Assembly: GCA_002812745.2 (NCBI GenBank) | Contig: NCSJ02000647.1 | Coordinates: forward strand, 1 to 11,091 | Source: Scytalidium lignicola | Lineage: Eukaryota; Ascomycota; Leotiomycetes | DNA length: 11,091 bases | Direction of reading: 5' to 3' | Shown here: positions 1 through 7,109 of the stretch, piece after piece | Layout: every line of letters begins with the position of its first letter | How positions within the stretch are numbered: the first letter of the stretch is position 1 | Notes under the pieces: model-generated | What the model saw: the letters and a program-made list of their open reading frames with translations, nothing else | Told to the model about the DNA's origin: nothing | Database searches by the model: none | Program-made: the position numbers and the translations under genes

Positions 1-195
1 GCCCGGTCTCCGTGCTGGGGCTAATGCCATGTCCCGCAGATGGAACCCGACAGGATGCGGCCGGATTGGGTCCGCTGAGGAGCAGGCGTAGGGAAATGGG
101 AAGCAATAGTGCCTTTTCTTTTCTTGTCCTTTCTTGCCATTCCCCTCAGCAGTGGATGAGCTCGACTGCACGTTCCCCTAGAAGGAAGCACGATA

Positions 196-240
196 GTAGC
201 CGTAGTCGTGGCCATAGTCGTAAGTCGTAGCCGTAGTCGT
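196..240. repeat. Short GTAGTC-type direct repeats
   Basis: The 14-mer GTAGCCGTAGTCGT occurs at 196-209 and again at 227-240. The bases between are further variants of AGTCGT, such as CATAGTCGT and AAGTCGT. This looks like a small imperfect hexamer-type tandem array, most likely made by slippage. No coding or regulatory role is evident. Confidence 0.7.
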
Positions 241-929
241 TGGGTGCTGCAGACGCCCATCATCATGGTTTCCCCACCCCTCTCTTTCTCTTCATGATAG
301 CCAGGCCACAGGCATGCCTCAGCCATGTGCCGACGTTCTGCTACCTTTGGCCCTGTCATTCTTAAACTTGGGTCGTCCGCATCTCTGGGAAACCCCCAAA
401 CCTCAAACCTATGCATCTCTGACAGCTTCGCCTTCGTCCCAAACACCTAAGACGTCTCAACTCGAGCACCCGACACAAACTAAGTCCTCAATCTCATACC
501 ACATCAGATCACCCAGTCAACAAGGCCGGCTTTTGCACTCGACCTTGCCCAGGACGAGACCCAGGCCGGCGTGGCTCAGACTGCAAAACCACATCCGCTC
601 AGCACCGGGAATGCGCGATCACCAGATTCCCTAACGGTAGCAGCATCAACCCTTTTTTCTCCCCCCTCGCCCTGCTCCCTATACTACCACCCAGCAATCT
701 CTCTCTTCCGTCGCTCGGATGTCCTCTGTCAGAGCATATCAGATAACCACTTCATGGTCGTATACACGCTACGGGCAACCTCCAGATCCACAATCTTATA
801 GGAGTCAGATCTTCTCCGGCGGCGGATCTGTAACGAGTTCTCCACTCGAGGCGAGGGACTTGCCTCAGCCCACCAGCCACAACCCTGGTGCAACGCGAAG
901 GGTCAAGGGATATAGAATATCTCTACACC

Positions 930-1150
930 ATTCAAGTGCCGCTTCTCTTACTTCTTGCTCCTCCTCCTCTTCTTCTTCGGCAGCGCTGTGCACTCGTCGA
1001 TTATAGTATTCAGACTATTTTCNTTTTCTCTTCTCTTCTAACCTCACTCGTTGTTCGATTCTACCCAATCCGCTGGACCGGATCTGCCCTTCCTTTCTTC
1101 TTGGAATTTCGGCTGCTTCTATCTTTTCTCCGCTTTCTCTAAAAGGAATC
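930..1150 (+). promoter_or_regulatory. Pyrimidine-rich promoter/leader stretch of the 1319 gene
   Basis: The plus strand is dominated by C and T here, with CTTCTC, TCCTCC and TTCTTC runs at about 941-980 and TTTTCTCTTCTCTTCT at about 1024-1038. CT-rich blocks just upstream of transcription starts are common in filamentous fungi, so this is a reasonable place for the core promoter and start of the transcript entering the gene at 1319. No TATA element is clearly placed, and the start site itself is not determined. Confidence 0.4.
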
Positions 1151-1251
1151 CTTTCTTTAATTTTTCGATTCGATCCGGTATTGATACAGTTTGCTGTCGT
1201 TTTAAGAGGATATTTATCCCTAGGATCATCAATTGGAGATTGAATTAGGTT

Positions 1252-1307
1252 AAGGGAAAGGAAACGGAAAGGGAAAGGAAAAGGAAAAGGAAGCAAGCAA
1301 AGGAAAA
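1252..1307 (+). repeat. GGAAA-type polypurine tract just before the start codon
   Basis: Almost every base from 1252 to 1307 is a purine, broken only by single C residues at 1265, 1294 and 1298. It is built of GGAAA, GGGAAA and GGAAAA units. It ends about 12 bases before the ATG at 1319, so it would lie in the 5' untranslated region. The tract is close to a simple-sequence repeat and may vary in length between strains. Confidence 0.75.
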
Positions 1308-1318
1308 TTTAAGAGACA

Positions 1319-1931
1319 ATGGGCAGGCTTATTAAGAATCACTTGGCTCGTCTGATAGTCCTTAGTGCTGCAGGATGTATGTCTCTCTCCTATCCCTCAC
1401 TCTCACAAATCTGGTATGATGTATAAGGATACTTAAAAATCTAACACCCCTCTCTCAGACCAAATAATGGCCGCAATCGAGGGATTCTTCTGGCCCAAGA
1501 TTTTCTGGGATTTCCTCACCAAGAACCTGGATGGAGCGGTAAAACCCTTCCCGTTCCTCCAAATCATCAACCTCCTCTTTGGCCTCTTCATGCTCGCCTG
1601 GGAATGGCCGCTGGTCTTCTTCGCCGGATCGTCGTTCCATAGGAGTATCGAGGCACGTTTGGTGTTTTTGCCACTGGCTGCACTGGCAGGAGCGCTGTTG
1701 TATCAGGCTACCAATCCGGCTATTTACTATCTGATTGGAATGGGTGTTTATTTCTGGGCTTATAGCGAGGGAGAGGTAAGATATATCCCCTCTTCTCTGC
1801 ATTTTTGTTTCTGTCAACCCGTGTTTTTGGGGTTAAATAAGCTTTCTTTTGCTAATCATTTATGTGTTATATAGGTTGTGTGCGCCAAGCCATGGTCTTT
1901 GCCTCCTCGGAATCGCTCAGGAAAGGTTTAG
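1319..1931 (+). CDS. Conserved fungal multi-pass membrane protein of unknown function (DUF7727-like)
   Basis: This is a three-exon gene: 1319-1376, 1459-1775 and 1875-1931, giving 143 residues. Intron 1 (1377-1458) has donor GTATGT, branch-like CTAAC at 1441 and acceptor CAG. Intron 2 (1776-1874) has donor GTAAGA, branch-like GCTAAT near 1851 and acceptor TAG. The protein begins MGRLIKNHLARLIVLS and has four hydrophobic segments at about residues 10-30, 50-74, 85-103 and 105-122. Between them lie the polar motif FFWPKIFWDFLTKNLD (29-44) and WEWP (67-70), and the tail KPWSLPPRNRSGKV is basic. I recognise the pattern as a small, widespread ascomycete membrane-protein family that I recall as DUF7727; the family number is from memory. 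Its role and membrane are unknown to me. The ATG at 1319 is chosen because exon 1 supplies the expected N-terminus and splices in frame; the ATG at 1467 would remove the first 22 residues. Confidence 0.85.
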
Positions 1932-2551
1932 ATATGCATCATAGACCTTTTTAGTACATCACGCCTCTAGCAACGTCCATATTTTTCTTGTTCCATTGCC
2001 TTGATTGAGTCGTCTTAAGACAAAGGCCTCGATACCAATTTTCTTTCGGCACGTATCCCGTTTCTGAGTCGTGGGGAGGGCTTTTTTATGTCTGGGGTTC
2101 TTCGTTTGTGCATCAGCGGCGGCGTAATAATTAACATTCCTTTTGACTCTGGCGTGTCGGTGGTTGGGGTAGATAAAATAGGGGTGAAGCCTTGAGGGCG
2201 GAAAGGAGGGGGAACTTGGAGGTACGGCCAGATGAATAGGAATGAAAAGGATGGAGAGACATGGTCATTTTGTTGGACTTCTCAATGTTCGCAGATAACT
2301 ACGTCGTGGTTGTACTATAAATCCTGACCTGATGATACGAAATGGAATGCATTATTTAGATGTAGAGATGATTACAAGTTACGCCNTTTTTTTCCCTTCA
2401 AGTTCCTGTGGTTATTAATCTGTATCGCAAAATACAATAAATATGCACAAACCTTGCCAATTAGAATTGTGACTTTCCTTTCTATTCATAACTTTTGTCG
2501 TTTTACGTTAGTTTCAGTTTCAGTTACAAGTACAGTATATATTGTGGGTAA

Positions 2552-2573
2552 TAGCATTTAAAGTTTAATGCTA
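2552..2573. repeat. Imperfect inverted repeat
   Basis: TAGCATT at 2552-2558 is the exact reverse complement of AATGCTA at 2567-2573. The inner bases also pair (AAA with TTT) apart from one extra T. The loop would be very tight, so a cruciform or a dimeric protein site is as plausible as an RNA hairpin. It sits five bases before the CRE palindrome at 2579. Confidence 0.55.
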
Positions 2574-2578
2574 GTTAG

Positions 2579-2586
2579 TGACGTCA
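2579..2586. promoter_or_regulatory. CRE palindrome TGACGTCA (downstream copy)
   Basis: This is a perfect eight-base CRE, the consensus site of ATF/CREB-type bZIP factors (AtfA in filamentous fungi, Sko1 and Aca1 in yeast). It lies in the spacer between two convergent genes, about 460 bp past the stop of the Rtc3-like gene, so a promoter role is not obvious. It may be a chance match, or may control an unannotated transcript. Confidence 0.3.
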
Positions 2587-3042
2587 GGCTTCCCTCTAAC
2601 CTAATCAACCATTTTACATACGATGTCTGCGCTGTGCCACAGGCGCGCGTTAATTCTATTTTGATCTTCATGTTGGCACGGAAATTGAGGATGGAGGTCT
2701 GGTATCCAATCAGATAGCTAAGTTAGGCGGAGACAAAGTATCACCAACATTACCAAGTCTTCGGGACACTCACGTGGCCTGTGTCGCATTTTTCATTTGC
2801 ACATTCAAGACAGCTTTCGGATGATTTTTGTTTTGATGTTTTGTACTTGGGAGGGTTCTATAGCTAGTTCTATACTGGATTAGATCCAGTTCCATAGGCA
2901 TTGCTCATGAAAGAGACAAAGCCTATCCCACAATATCATTTCAGCCATCATTTTCGGCGATATCTCTATTGTAGGACAAGAGCAATCTCCCATACAGCAT
3001 CTTCCAATATTGGAAGGATGCACTGTAACAAATCCAGGAAAA

Positions 3043-3726
3043 TTATGAGTGGTTTGCCATTGCTCCTTGGCTATCGTTCTTGAAGCCTTGTCGTTCAGGC
3101 TCCTGTTATGGTTTGTTAGCACCCTGGCCATAGGTTTCTTTGGTAAGACGGATATTGTTTTCGGAGAAGGGAGGAAACGAAGTGATCTACTTACAATTGT
3201 CTCTTGAATGGTTCCTTTTTCTAAGACCAACTTGATGACCTCCTCCTCTTTATGTGTTCCAAACTCATTCTCAAGGGTTGCATTCGATGCTGCATCAAAG
3301 GGGCCTTGTGCTCCATGTCTAGTTTTTGGTAACAGTTATTAGCGTGGTTCTATAATGGATATGATAGCTACCATCTCAAATCTCAAGATGGATCTCCCTG
3401 AGGAAGCTCAAAACATGCACAGCGTTGGTTGACCTAGAGATCTCCTTGGCCGGGTTGAGAAGTCATAGTCGAGGCTTCTCATCATCGATGGTGATAAGTG
3501 TGTTTAGAAGAAAAGTGGCGTCGTCATCGGAGCTAGATAACTGAAGCAGAAAAAGTACTTACTTGTTTGTAGAGAATACCTGGAAACTGCTGACTACCTG
3601 TGCCAGTGGGATACTCTTATCTTTTCTCCATTTCCTGGCGATCTCGATATCATCAACGAATACTATGAAATCCTCATCCTTTCCCTTGAAGTGGACCTTT
3701 GTTTGGTGAGCTTCGCCTCGAGTCAT
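3043..3726 (-). CDS. RTC3: Rtc3-like single-domain SBDS/FYSH protein
   Basis: A minus-strand gene with exons 3726-3563, 3318-3195 and 3102-3043 gives 115 residues. Introns are 3562-3319 (244 nt, donor GTAAGT, branch GCTAATAAC, acceptor TAG) and 3194-3103 (92 nt, GTAAGT, GCTAAC, CAG). The protein begins MTRGEAHQTKVHFKGKDED, continues with FIVFVDDIEIARKW, then FDAASNATLENEFGTHKEEE and VIKLVLEKGTIQE. This matches the N-terminal domain of the ribosome maturation factor SBDS (FYSH fold) in the stand-alone form typified by yeast Rtc3 (YHR087W), which is about the same length. The central and C-terminal SBDS domains are absent, as expected for this family. Yeast Rtc3 has been linked to RNA metabolism, telomere capping and stress; the exact activity is unsettled. 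The ATG at 3726 is chosen because the family motif starts there; the open frame upstream (to 3945) is low-complexity and unlike the family. A perfect CRE lies 211 bp upstream. Confidence 0.9.
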
Positions 3727-4342
3727 GATTGCTGGTTTGATGTTGGATATATTAACTGAACAGGTGAAGAAGTGTTTCAGGGAGAAGAAAAACAGTGATA
3801 AGAGAGGTGTAGTGATTTTAAGATAAAGTTTAACTTTAAATATGATTAGAAGAAGACTGATGGGAGGAAAGATTTCTGATTTTGTAGTTCTCCGGTAGAG
3901 CTGAGTTCGAGAAGAATCCTTGTTCTGTACCTGAAGTGACGTCACATGCGGAGCTGTTGAATGGCTCAGTTCGCCTTGGTTTGACTTTAACGGGGGTTTA
4001 TTTTGTTAATATTTAAATTCCAGTCTGCCCCGTGCCTCTTTACCTAGTTCGACGTTACAATCGTTTCTTTTGTTAGTAAATGTTTCCTCGAGCTTCATGG
4101 CGGGTTGTTTTGAGTGCGGGGCAACTGGTGAAATAGCTACGTCATATCAGTCCACAAAAGCCTGATGTCAACGTGATTTCTAACATCAACAATATTTCGT
4201 ACCTTTGTAACTAATAGGCAAAATAAGTGAATGGTTCTCGCATTTTAAATTATATTCTGAGTATTTTAGTTGTGAATGCAATCTACGTCGCTGAGTGTCT
4301 CTCAGACGACAACTAACGAAGGAACTTGTCTGCACAGACTTG
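3727..4342 (-). promoter_or_regulatory. Presumed promoter of the Rtc3-like gene
   Basis: This 616-bp AT-rich interval separates the Rtc3-like gene from the stop codon of the next minus-strand gene, so it should contain that gene's 3' end and the Rtc3-like promoter. Read on the minus strand, the part near the ATG is rich in pyrimidines (about 3770-3800), as in other fungal leaders. It contains the perfect CRE at 3937-3944 and a half-like site TACGTCA at 4139-4145. I see no perfect STRE (AGGGG or CCCCT) and no convincing coding exon. Confidence 0.5.
3937..3944. promoter_or_regulatory. CRE palindrome TGACGTCA upstream of the Rtc3-like gene
   Basis: A perfect eight-base CRE lies 211 bp upstream of the minus-strand ATG at 3726. 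This is the known target of ATF/CREB-type bZIP regulators, which in ascomycetes act in osmotic, oxidative and starvation responses downstream of the Hog1/Sak1 MAP kinase. That the site is used here is inference, from its position and from the stress connection of yeast Rtc3. Confidence 0.45.
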
Positions 4343-5134
4343 TCATTCGTCCACAATATATTCTTGCTTCCAGAAATGAATGATATCTTCAATCAGTCCT
4401 TCTCTTGACCTATTAAGCCACTGTGCTAGTTCCTTTTGTCCAGCAACGGTCGTAGTTGCTCTTGCAAATGCTGGGATATTATCCACAAGATCACTCAGGA
4501 TATTTCTAGCGTGCTCTGGCATCGGAGGTCGGAGACAGCAAAATGGCAGGAGCGTGATGGATGATCGAGGCAAAACTCGAGATATATCTTGTTGACCATG
4601 GGTTATTGAATTTTGAAAAGAGAACACCGTTGCCTCGAGGGATGCAACTGCTGAAAGAGGAATGATTGGTATTTCAAAGGTCGACAGCAACCTGCAACTG
4701 ATTAATCACGAAATAAAATGCCCTAATTTGGTTTGCCTGCTAGCCATAATCACCTTGCTTGTAGATCCATGAAGGCTGTAGTTCCGTTCGCACTGGAGTC
4801 GTTTTCCTTCACGAGAAATAAAATTCCAACTTGCTGACCGCCGGTCTGATGATAGAGTCTCTCAATTCGATTCATTGCACCGGTGGGTGGATCAAGGTCT
4901 GCTGAAGACAGCAGCAGAAATTGAAAGGTGCCGCTCTGGGCATGTTGAATTGAAAGTGATAGAGGAACTGCCAAGTCATGTGTACCCAAGCTACTCTCTG
5001 CATAAGGTGTGAATTAAATGATAGGCATAGGGAGGATGTCTTTACACACCTTGCCATCTCAGAGGCTGGCTTGAAAGCAGAGTTTCTGGAACTGATGACC
5101 ATTCTAGTCGTCTCCGTAGAGACGAACAAAACAT
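4343..5134 (-). CDS. Uncharacterised fungal protein, three-exon model
   Basis: I do not recognise a named family. The best model has exons 5134-5050, 4997-4754 and 4691-4343, giving about 225 residues. Introns are 5049-4998 (52 nt, GTGTGT to CAG) and 4753-4692 (62 nt, GTGATT to CAG); both joins keep frame and produce continuous, protein-like sequence. The body contains hydrophobic, strand-like stretches such as LAVPLSLSI, FQFLLLSSADLD and VGILFLV, then FEIPIIPLSAVASLE, which suggests an alpha/beta fold. The C-terminal third (RPPMPEHARNILSDLVDN, then helical stretches to FWKQEYIVDE) looks helical. No signal peptide or membrane helix is evident. The start is uncertain: the ATG at 5134 directly follows an in-frame TAA, and a further upstream exon is possible (open frame 5286-5178 after a TTTAG acceptor, joined to 5103). 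The two downstream exons are the firmest part. Confidence 0.6.
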
Positions 5135-5601
5135 ATTTTACCAGAAACGTGATAGACTGAGTATTATAGTAGGCTACCTGGATGAATAGCAGGACCTTTA
5201 CCAGAATATGCGATTCGCCCTTGCTTCCTAGGAAAGATGTCAAAAAGGATGAAACAAATATTCGGCCTTCCCGTTTTTGGGCCAAACTAAATCAAGAAAC
5301 CAATCCACACATTCAAATCGCACTTAGATATAATAGAAAATAAAAGACTTTATAGGTTTGCGGTATGCTTCTCTCGTCACTCGACAATGAAGTTTTAAAC
5401 CAGCCACGCCATCCAACTATATTTCCAGGCCCTAAGTTTAGCTGATCTAGTTAATACGACATTTGTGGAAAGGATAAAAAGAACTGCCAAATGTAGTAAT
5501 CATCGGTTTGCTAAATTGTTGTTTATTGTGAGTTTAATTTGAATCTATGCGATAATTTGTCAATAAAATTGGATTAGAAGCATTAGAAGATGTGCGTACA
5601 T

Positions 5602-5625
5602 AAGGTATGATCACGCATCATACTT
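5602..5625. repeat. Small inverted repeat
   Basis: GTATGAT at 5605-5611 and ATCATAC at 5617-5623 are exact reverse complements around the five-base loop CACGC. One G-T and one A-T pair extend the stem outward to 5603 and 5625. On the minus strand it lies about 230 bases past the OPA3-like stop codon, so it could be in that transcript's 3' untranslated region or beyond it. Confidence 0.6.
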
Positions 5626-5653
5626 AAATTCGGAGGATAAGATTTATGAAGAG

Positions 5654-5672
5654 CTAGGTGCTCACAACCTAG
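5654..5672. repeat. Small inverted repeat
   Basis: CTAGGT at 5654-5659 and ACCTAG at 5667-5672 are exact reverse complements around a seven-base loop. The stem does not extend further. It lies between two other inverted repeats in the same spacer. Confidence 0.5.
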
Positions 5673-5752
5673 AGAATGCAAGAATAGATATAAGGGACAT
5701 GAATTCTAGAGATGACAAGAGCGAAGTGGAGATGCCTCTTCCATTACTTACA

Positions 5753-5771
5753 AGCTTTTAGGCCTAAAGCT
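5753..5771. repeat. Near-perfect palindrome centred on AGGCCT
   Basis: AGCTTT at 5753-5758 pairs with AAAGCT at 5766-5771, flanking the palindromic core AGGCCT (5760-5765); one extra T at 5759 breaks perfect symmetry. It lies about 85 bases past the OPA3-like stop codon on the minus strand. A dimeric protein site, a 3' UTR hairpin or chance are all possible. Confidence 0.5.
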
Positions 5772-5855
5772 AAAATTCTATAGTATGTTTATACAAACGC
5801 CAGAGGAGTGATAGTTTCTATAACTAAAGCTTCCTCATAAAACCTCCTATACGCC

Positions 5856-6543
5856 TTATGAAAGAGAGAGGAAGCTCTTCTTCCCATTGGACTTTTTCCA
5901 TTCTTCCATGTTTTGCTCGAGTGTTTCAACTCTAGTTTTATGCTCCTCGTTCTTCTTTTCTAATTCATCCTCGCGTTCCTTGAGCTCGGAAATCCGGTTG
6001 TTCAGTTCTGCAAGCATTTCCGCTGTGGTATCAGGCTTCCCTTTTGACCTTACATATTCATACATTATCAACCCTCCTGCAACGAATAGAATAAATGTGT
6101 CACCAATGACTTCGGCAAACAAATCCACCGCTTTGTTCTCTGGTAATGATCTAAATTTGCGTTTCCACACACTCTGGTTAGATTCATTTGAGCTTGTCCT
6201 CCCCTCCTTAGAGGCTTTCTCTTTGGCCTTCTCTTCCGCTCGAGTCTGTTCCTCTGTCTTGACTGTCGGCGCTTCTGCTCGCTCCCTTGCTCTTCTCTCT
6301 GCAGAAACATCACGAAGCAGTGCGACTTGCATTCTCATATTTATTTGATGTAGTGTCTGGCCGTATCGCGCAGCGACTCCCCGGAATTTTGGATGGTCAT
6401 GAGCCTGACTTTTAATCCAATTCTGAGGACAAATCAGTATGATCGTTATATTATGTTGCCTATTTCAAGAAGCGTACCGCACCGTACTTCGAGAACTGTC
6501 TCACGAAGAGAGATGCGAACTTAAATAATGGAAGAGGAACCAT
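5856..6543 (-). CDS. OPA3: OPA3-family mitochondrial protein
   Basis: Two exons, 6543-6478 and 6422-5856, give 210 residues. The intron (6477-6423, 55 nt) has donor GTACGC, a CTGAT branch-like motif and acceptor CAG, and joins exactly between ...SKYGA and NWIKSQAHDH. The N-terminus MVPLPLFKFASLFVRQFSKY and the following RYGQTLHQINMRMQV match the conserved OPA3 amino half. After a charged linker rich in Lys, Glu and Arg (about 71-110), the motif KAVDLFAEVIGDTFILFVAG leads into the conserved hydrophobic segment (about 127-146) ending YEYVRS. A predicted coiled coil follows (about 158-200). OPA3 proteins are mitochondrial membrane proteins linked to mitochondrial shape and lipid metabolism; the human gene is mutated in optic atrophy and 3-methylglutaconic aciduria. 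The biochemical activity is not settled. The ATG at 6543 is supported by the family N-terminus. The gene is head-to-head with the polo-like kinase gene. Confidence 0.92.
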
Positions 6544-7109
6544 GGCGACTGCTGTTGCCTATGTTACTGTAAGTGCCGATGAAGGGCGTCATAAGTATAA
6601 GTAACTTGGTGTATCATGAGTATTATGAAGTCTAAGGTCAATTAATGGCATGCTACCCTCAGCTCCACTGACTCTCTGGTCTTCGTGAAGATATCATTGC
6701 GACTCTAATTTATCTTAATGCTTGAAGCCAGAATCTCCTCGACAAATGTCTCGGTAGACTTAAATGGCGTAGCTCTACTGTTTATGCCACCGCCTTCGTA
6801 AGCGTGTTTTTGTAATGGTTGCCGGGCCAAATGTATGCACGTGAGGATATTTACCGATACGCAACCGCAACACCAGAACATAACCCACCAGTCCTAGGGA
6901 ACAAAAACTGCTCCTCGTTGCTAGTTCGCGTTCCTGGATTGGATATTTTGGTTGAGAATTAGCATTTTGAAGTGATAGCCTGGAATTTCGCAGCCAATCT
7001 ATGAAGACGCGAAAATATATCGACTGAAAGCAGAGCGAATCTCAACTAGATACTGAAGAACACTCTTACGTTTTAGTTGGATTTTGCTTGATAGCGCGCT
7101 CCAATTGAA
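6544..7109. promoter_or_regulatory. Divergent promoter between OPA3-like and polo-like kinase genes
   Basis: The two start codons face away from each other across 566 bp, so both genes must draw on this interval. No long open frame or RNA gene is seen. Candidate elements are a CCAAT box at 6994-6998, an ACGCGAAAA motif at 7007-7015, and TATTTAC at 6848-6854, which reads GTAAATA on the minus strand and fits the forkhead core. Fungal polo kinase genes are cell-cycle controlled (yeast CDC5 by Mcm1-Fkh2-Ndd1), so these motifs are of interest, but each is short enough to arise by chance. Confidence 0.6.
7007..7015 (+). promoter_or_regulatory. SBF/MBF-like box ACGCGAAAA upstream of polo-like kinase
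   Basis: The bases 7008-7014 (CGCGAAA) match the yeast SBF consensus CRCGAAA, and ACGCG overlaps the core of the MBF box. It lies about 95 bp upstream of the kinase ATG. It could tie transcription to the cell cycle. This is a motif match only, without conservation data. Confidence 0.3.

Larger units (their letters stand above)
1..1318. other. Upstream region without a supported gene
   Basis: About 1.3 kb precede the first convincing gene. Several open frames of 65-140 codons run through it on both strands, but they overlap, are rich in Ser, Pro, Arg and His, show no recognisable domain and have no convincing splice continuation. I treat it as intergenic DNA plus the promoter and 5' leader of the gene starting at 1319. 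The first 900 bases look somewhat richer in G+C than the later spacers. From about 930 to 1170 the plus strand becomes strongly pyrimidine-rich. There is one ambiguous base at 1023. A transcribed leader or a noncoding RNA here is possible but cannot be judged from sequence alone. Confidence 0.6.
1932..3042. other. Spacer between convergent genes
   Basis: This 1.1-kb stretch lies between the stop codons of the plus-strand gene ending at 1931 and the minus-strand gene ending at 3043, so it should hold both 3' untranslated regions. It is AT-rich. AATAAA at 2436-2441 is a possible polyadenylation signal for the plus-strand transcript. There is a purine-rich patch at about 2193-2220, an ambiguous base at 2386 before a T run, and a small inverted repeat followed by a CRE palindrome at 2552-2586. 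No open frame here has a convincing family resemblance. A short noncoding transcript cannot be excluded. Confidence 0.6.
5135..5855 (-). other. Spacer between two minus-strand genes
   Basis: This 720-bp AT-rich region lies between the OPA3-like stop and the start of the uncharacterised gene, so it should hold the 3' end of the former and the promoter of the latter. Three short inverted repeats lie between 5602 and 5771. The segment 5178-5286 is open in one minus-strand frame and could be an extra exon, but it has no methionine and no family match. I see no RNA gene or mobile-element end. Confidence 0.5.

Noticed and set aside
21..446. Minus-strand open frame of 141 codons
   Set aside because: Rich in Arg, Thr and Met runs produced by the GTAGTC-type repeat; no domain, and it overlaps other equally open frames.
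314..634. Plus-strand open frame of 106 codons
   Set aside because: Ser/Pro/Thr-rich translation of C-rich DNA without domain or splice continuation.
719..1006. Plus-strand open frame of 95 codons starting MSSVRAYQ
   Set aside because: The first part looks mildly protein-like, but it runs into a poly-Ser stretch encoded by the CT-rich block, and no family is recognised. It could at most be an upstream open frame in a long leader.
1053..1061. GTTCGATTC, resembling a tRNA T-loop (B box)
   Set aside because: No A box, anticodon arm or acceptor pairing can be placed around it; the surroundings are CT-rich leader sequence.
2901..3083. Plus-strand open frame of 60 codons
   Set aside because: Partly antisense to the last Rtc3-like exon; composition is random-looking and no domain is seen.
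3727..3945. N-terminal extension of the Rtc3-like protein in the same open frame
   Set aside because: The extra residues are low-complexity (Phe, Leu, Ser, Lys) and unlike the family, whose start MTRGEA falls exactly at 3726.
5178..5286. Possible extra first exon of the uncharacterised gene (acceptor TTTAG before 5286, donor GTAGCC after 5178)
   Set aside because: It can be joined in frame to 5103, but contains no methionine, needs yet another upstream exon, and resembles nothing I know. Kept only as an alternative.
5887..6348. Plus-strand open frame of 153 codons
   Set aside because: It is the antisense shadow of the OPA3-like exon; its Ser/Phe-rich translation mirrors the Glu/Lys-rich coiled coil.
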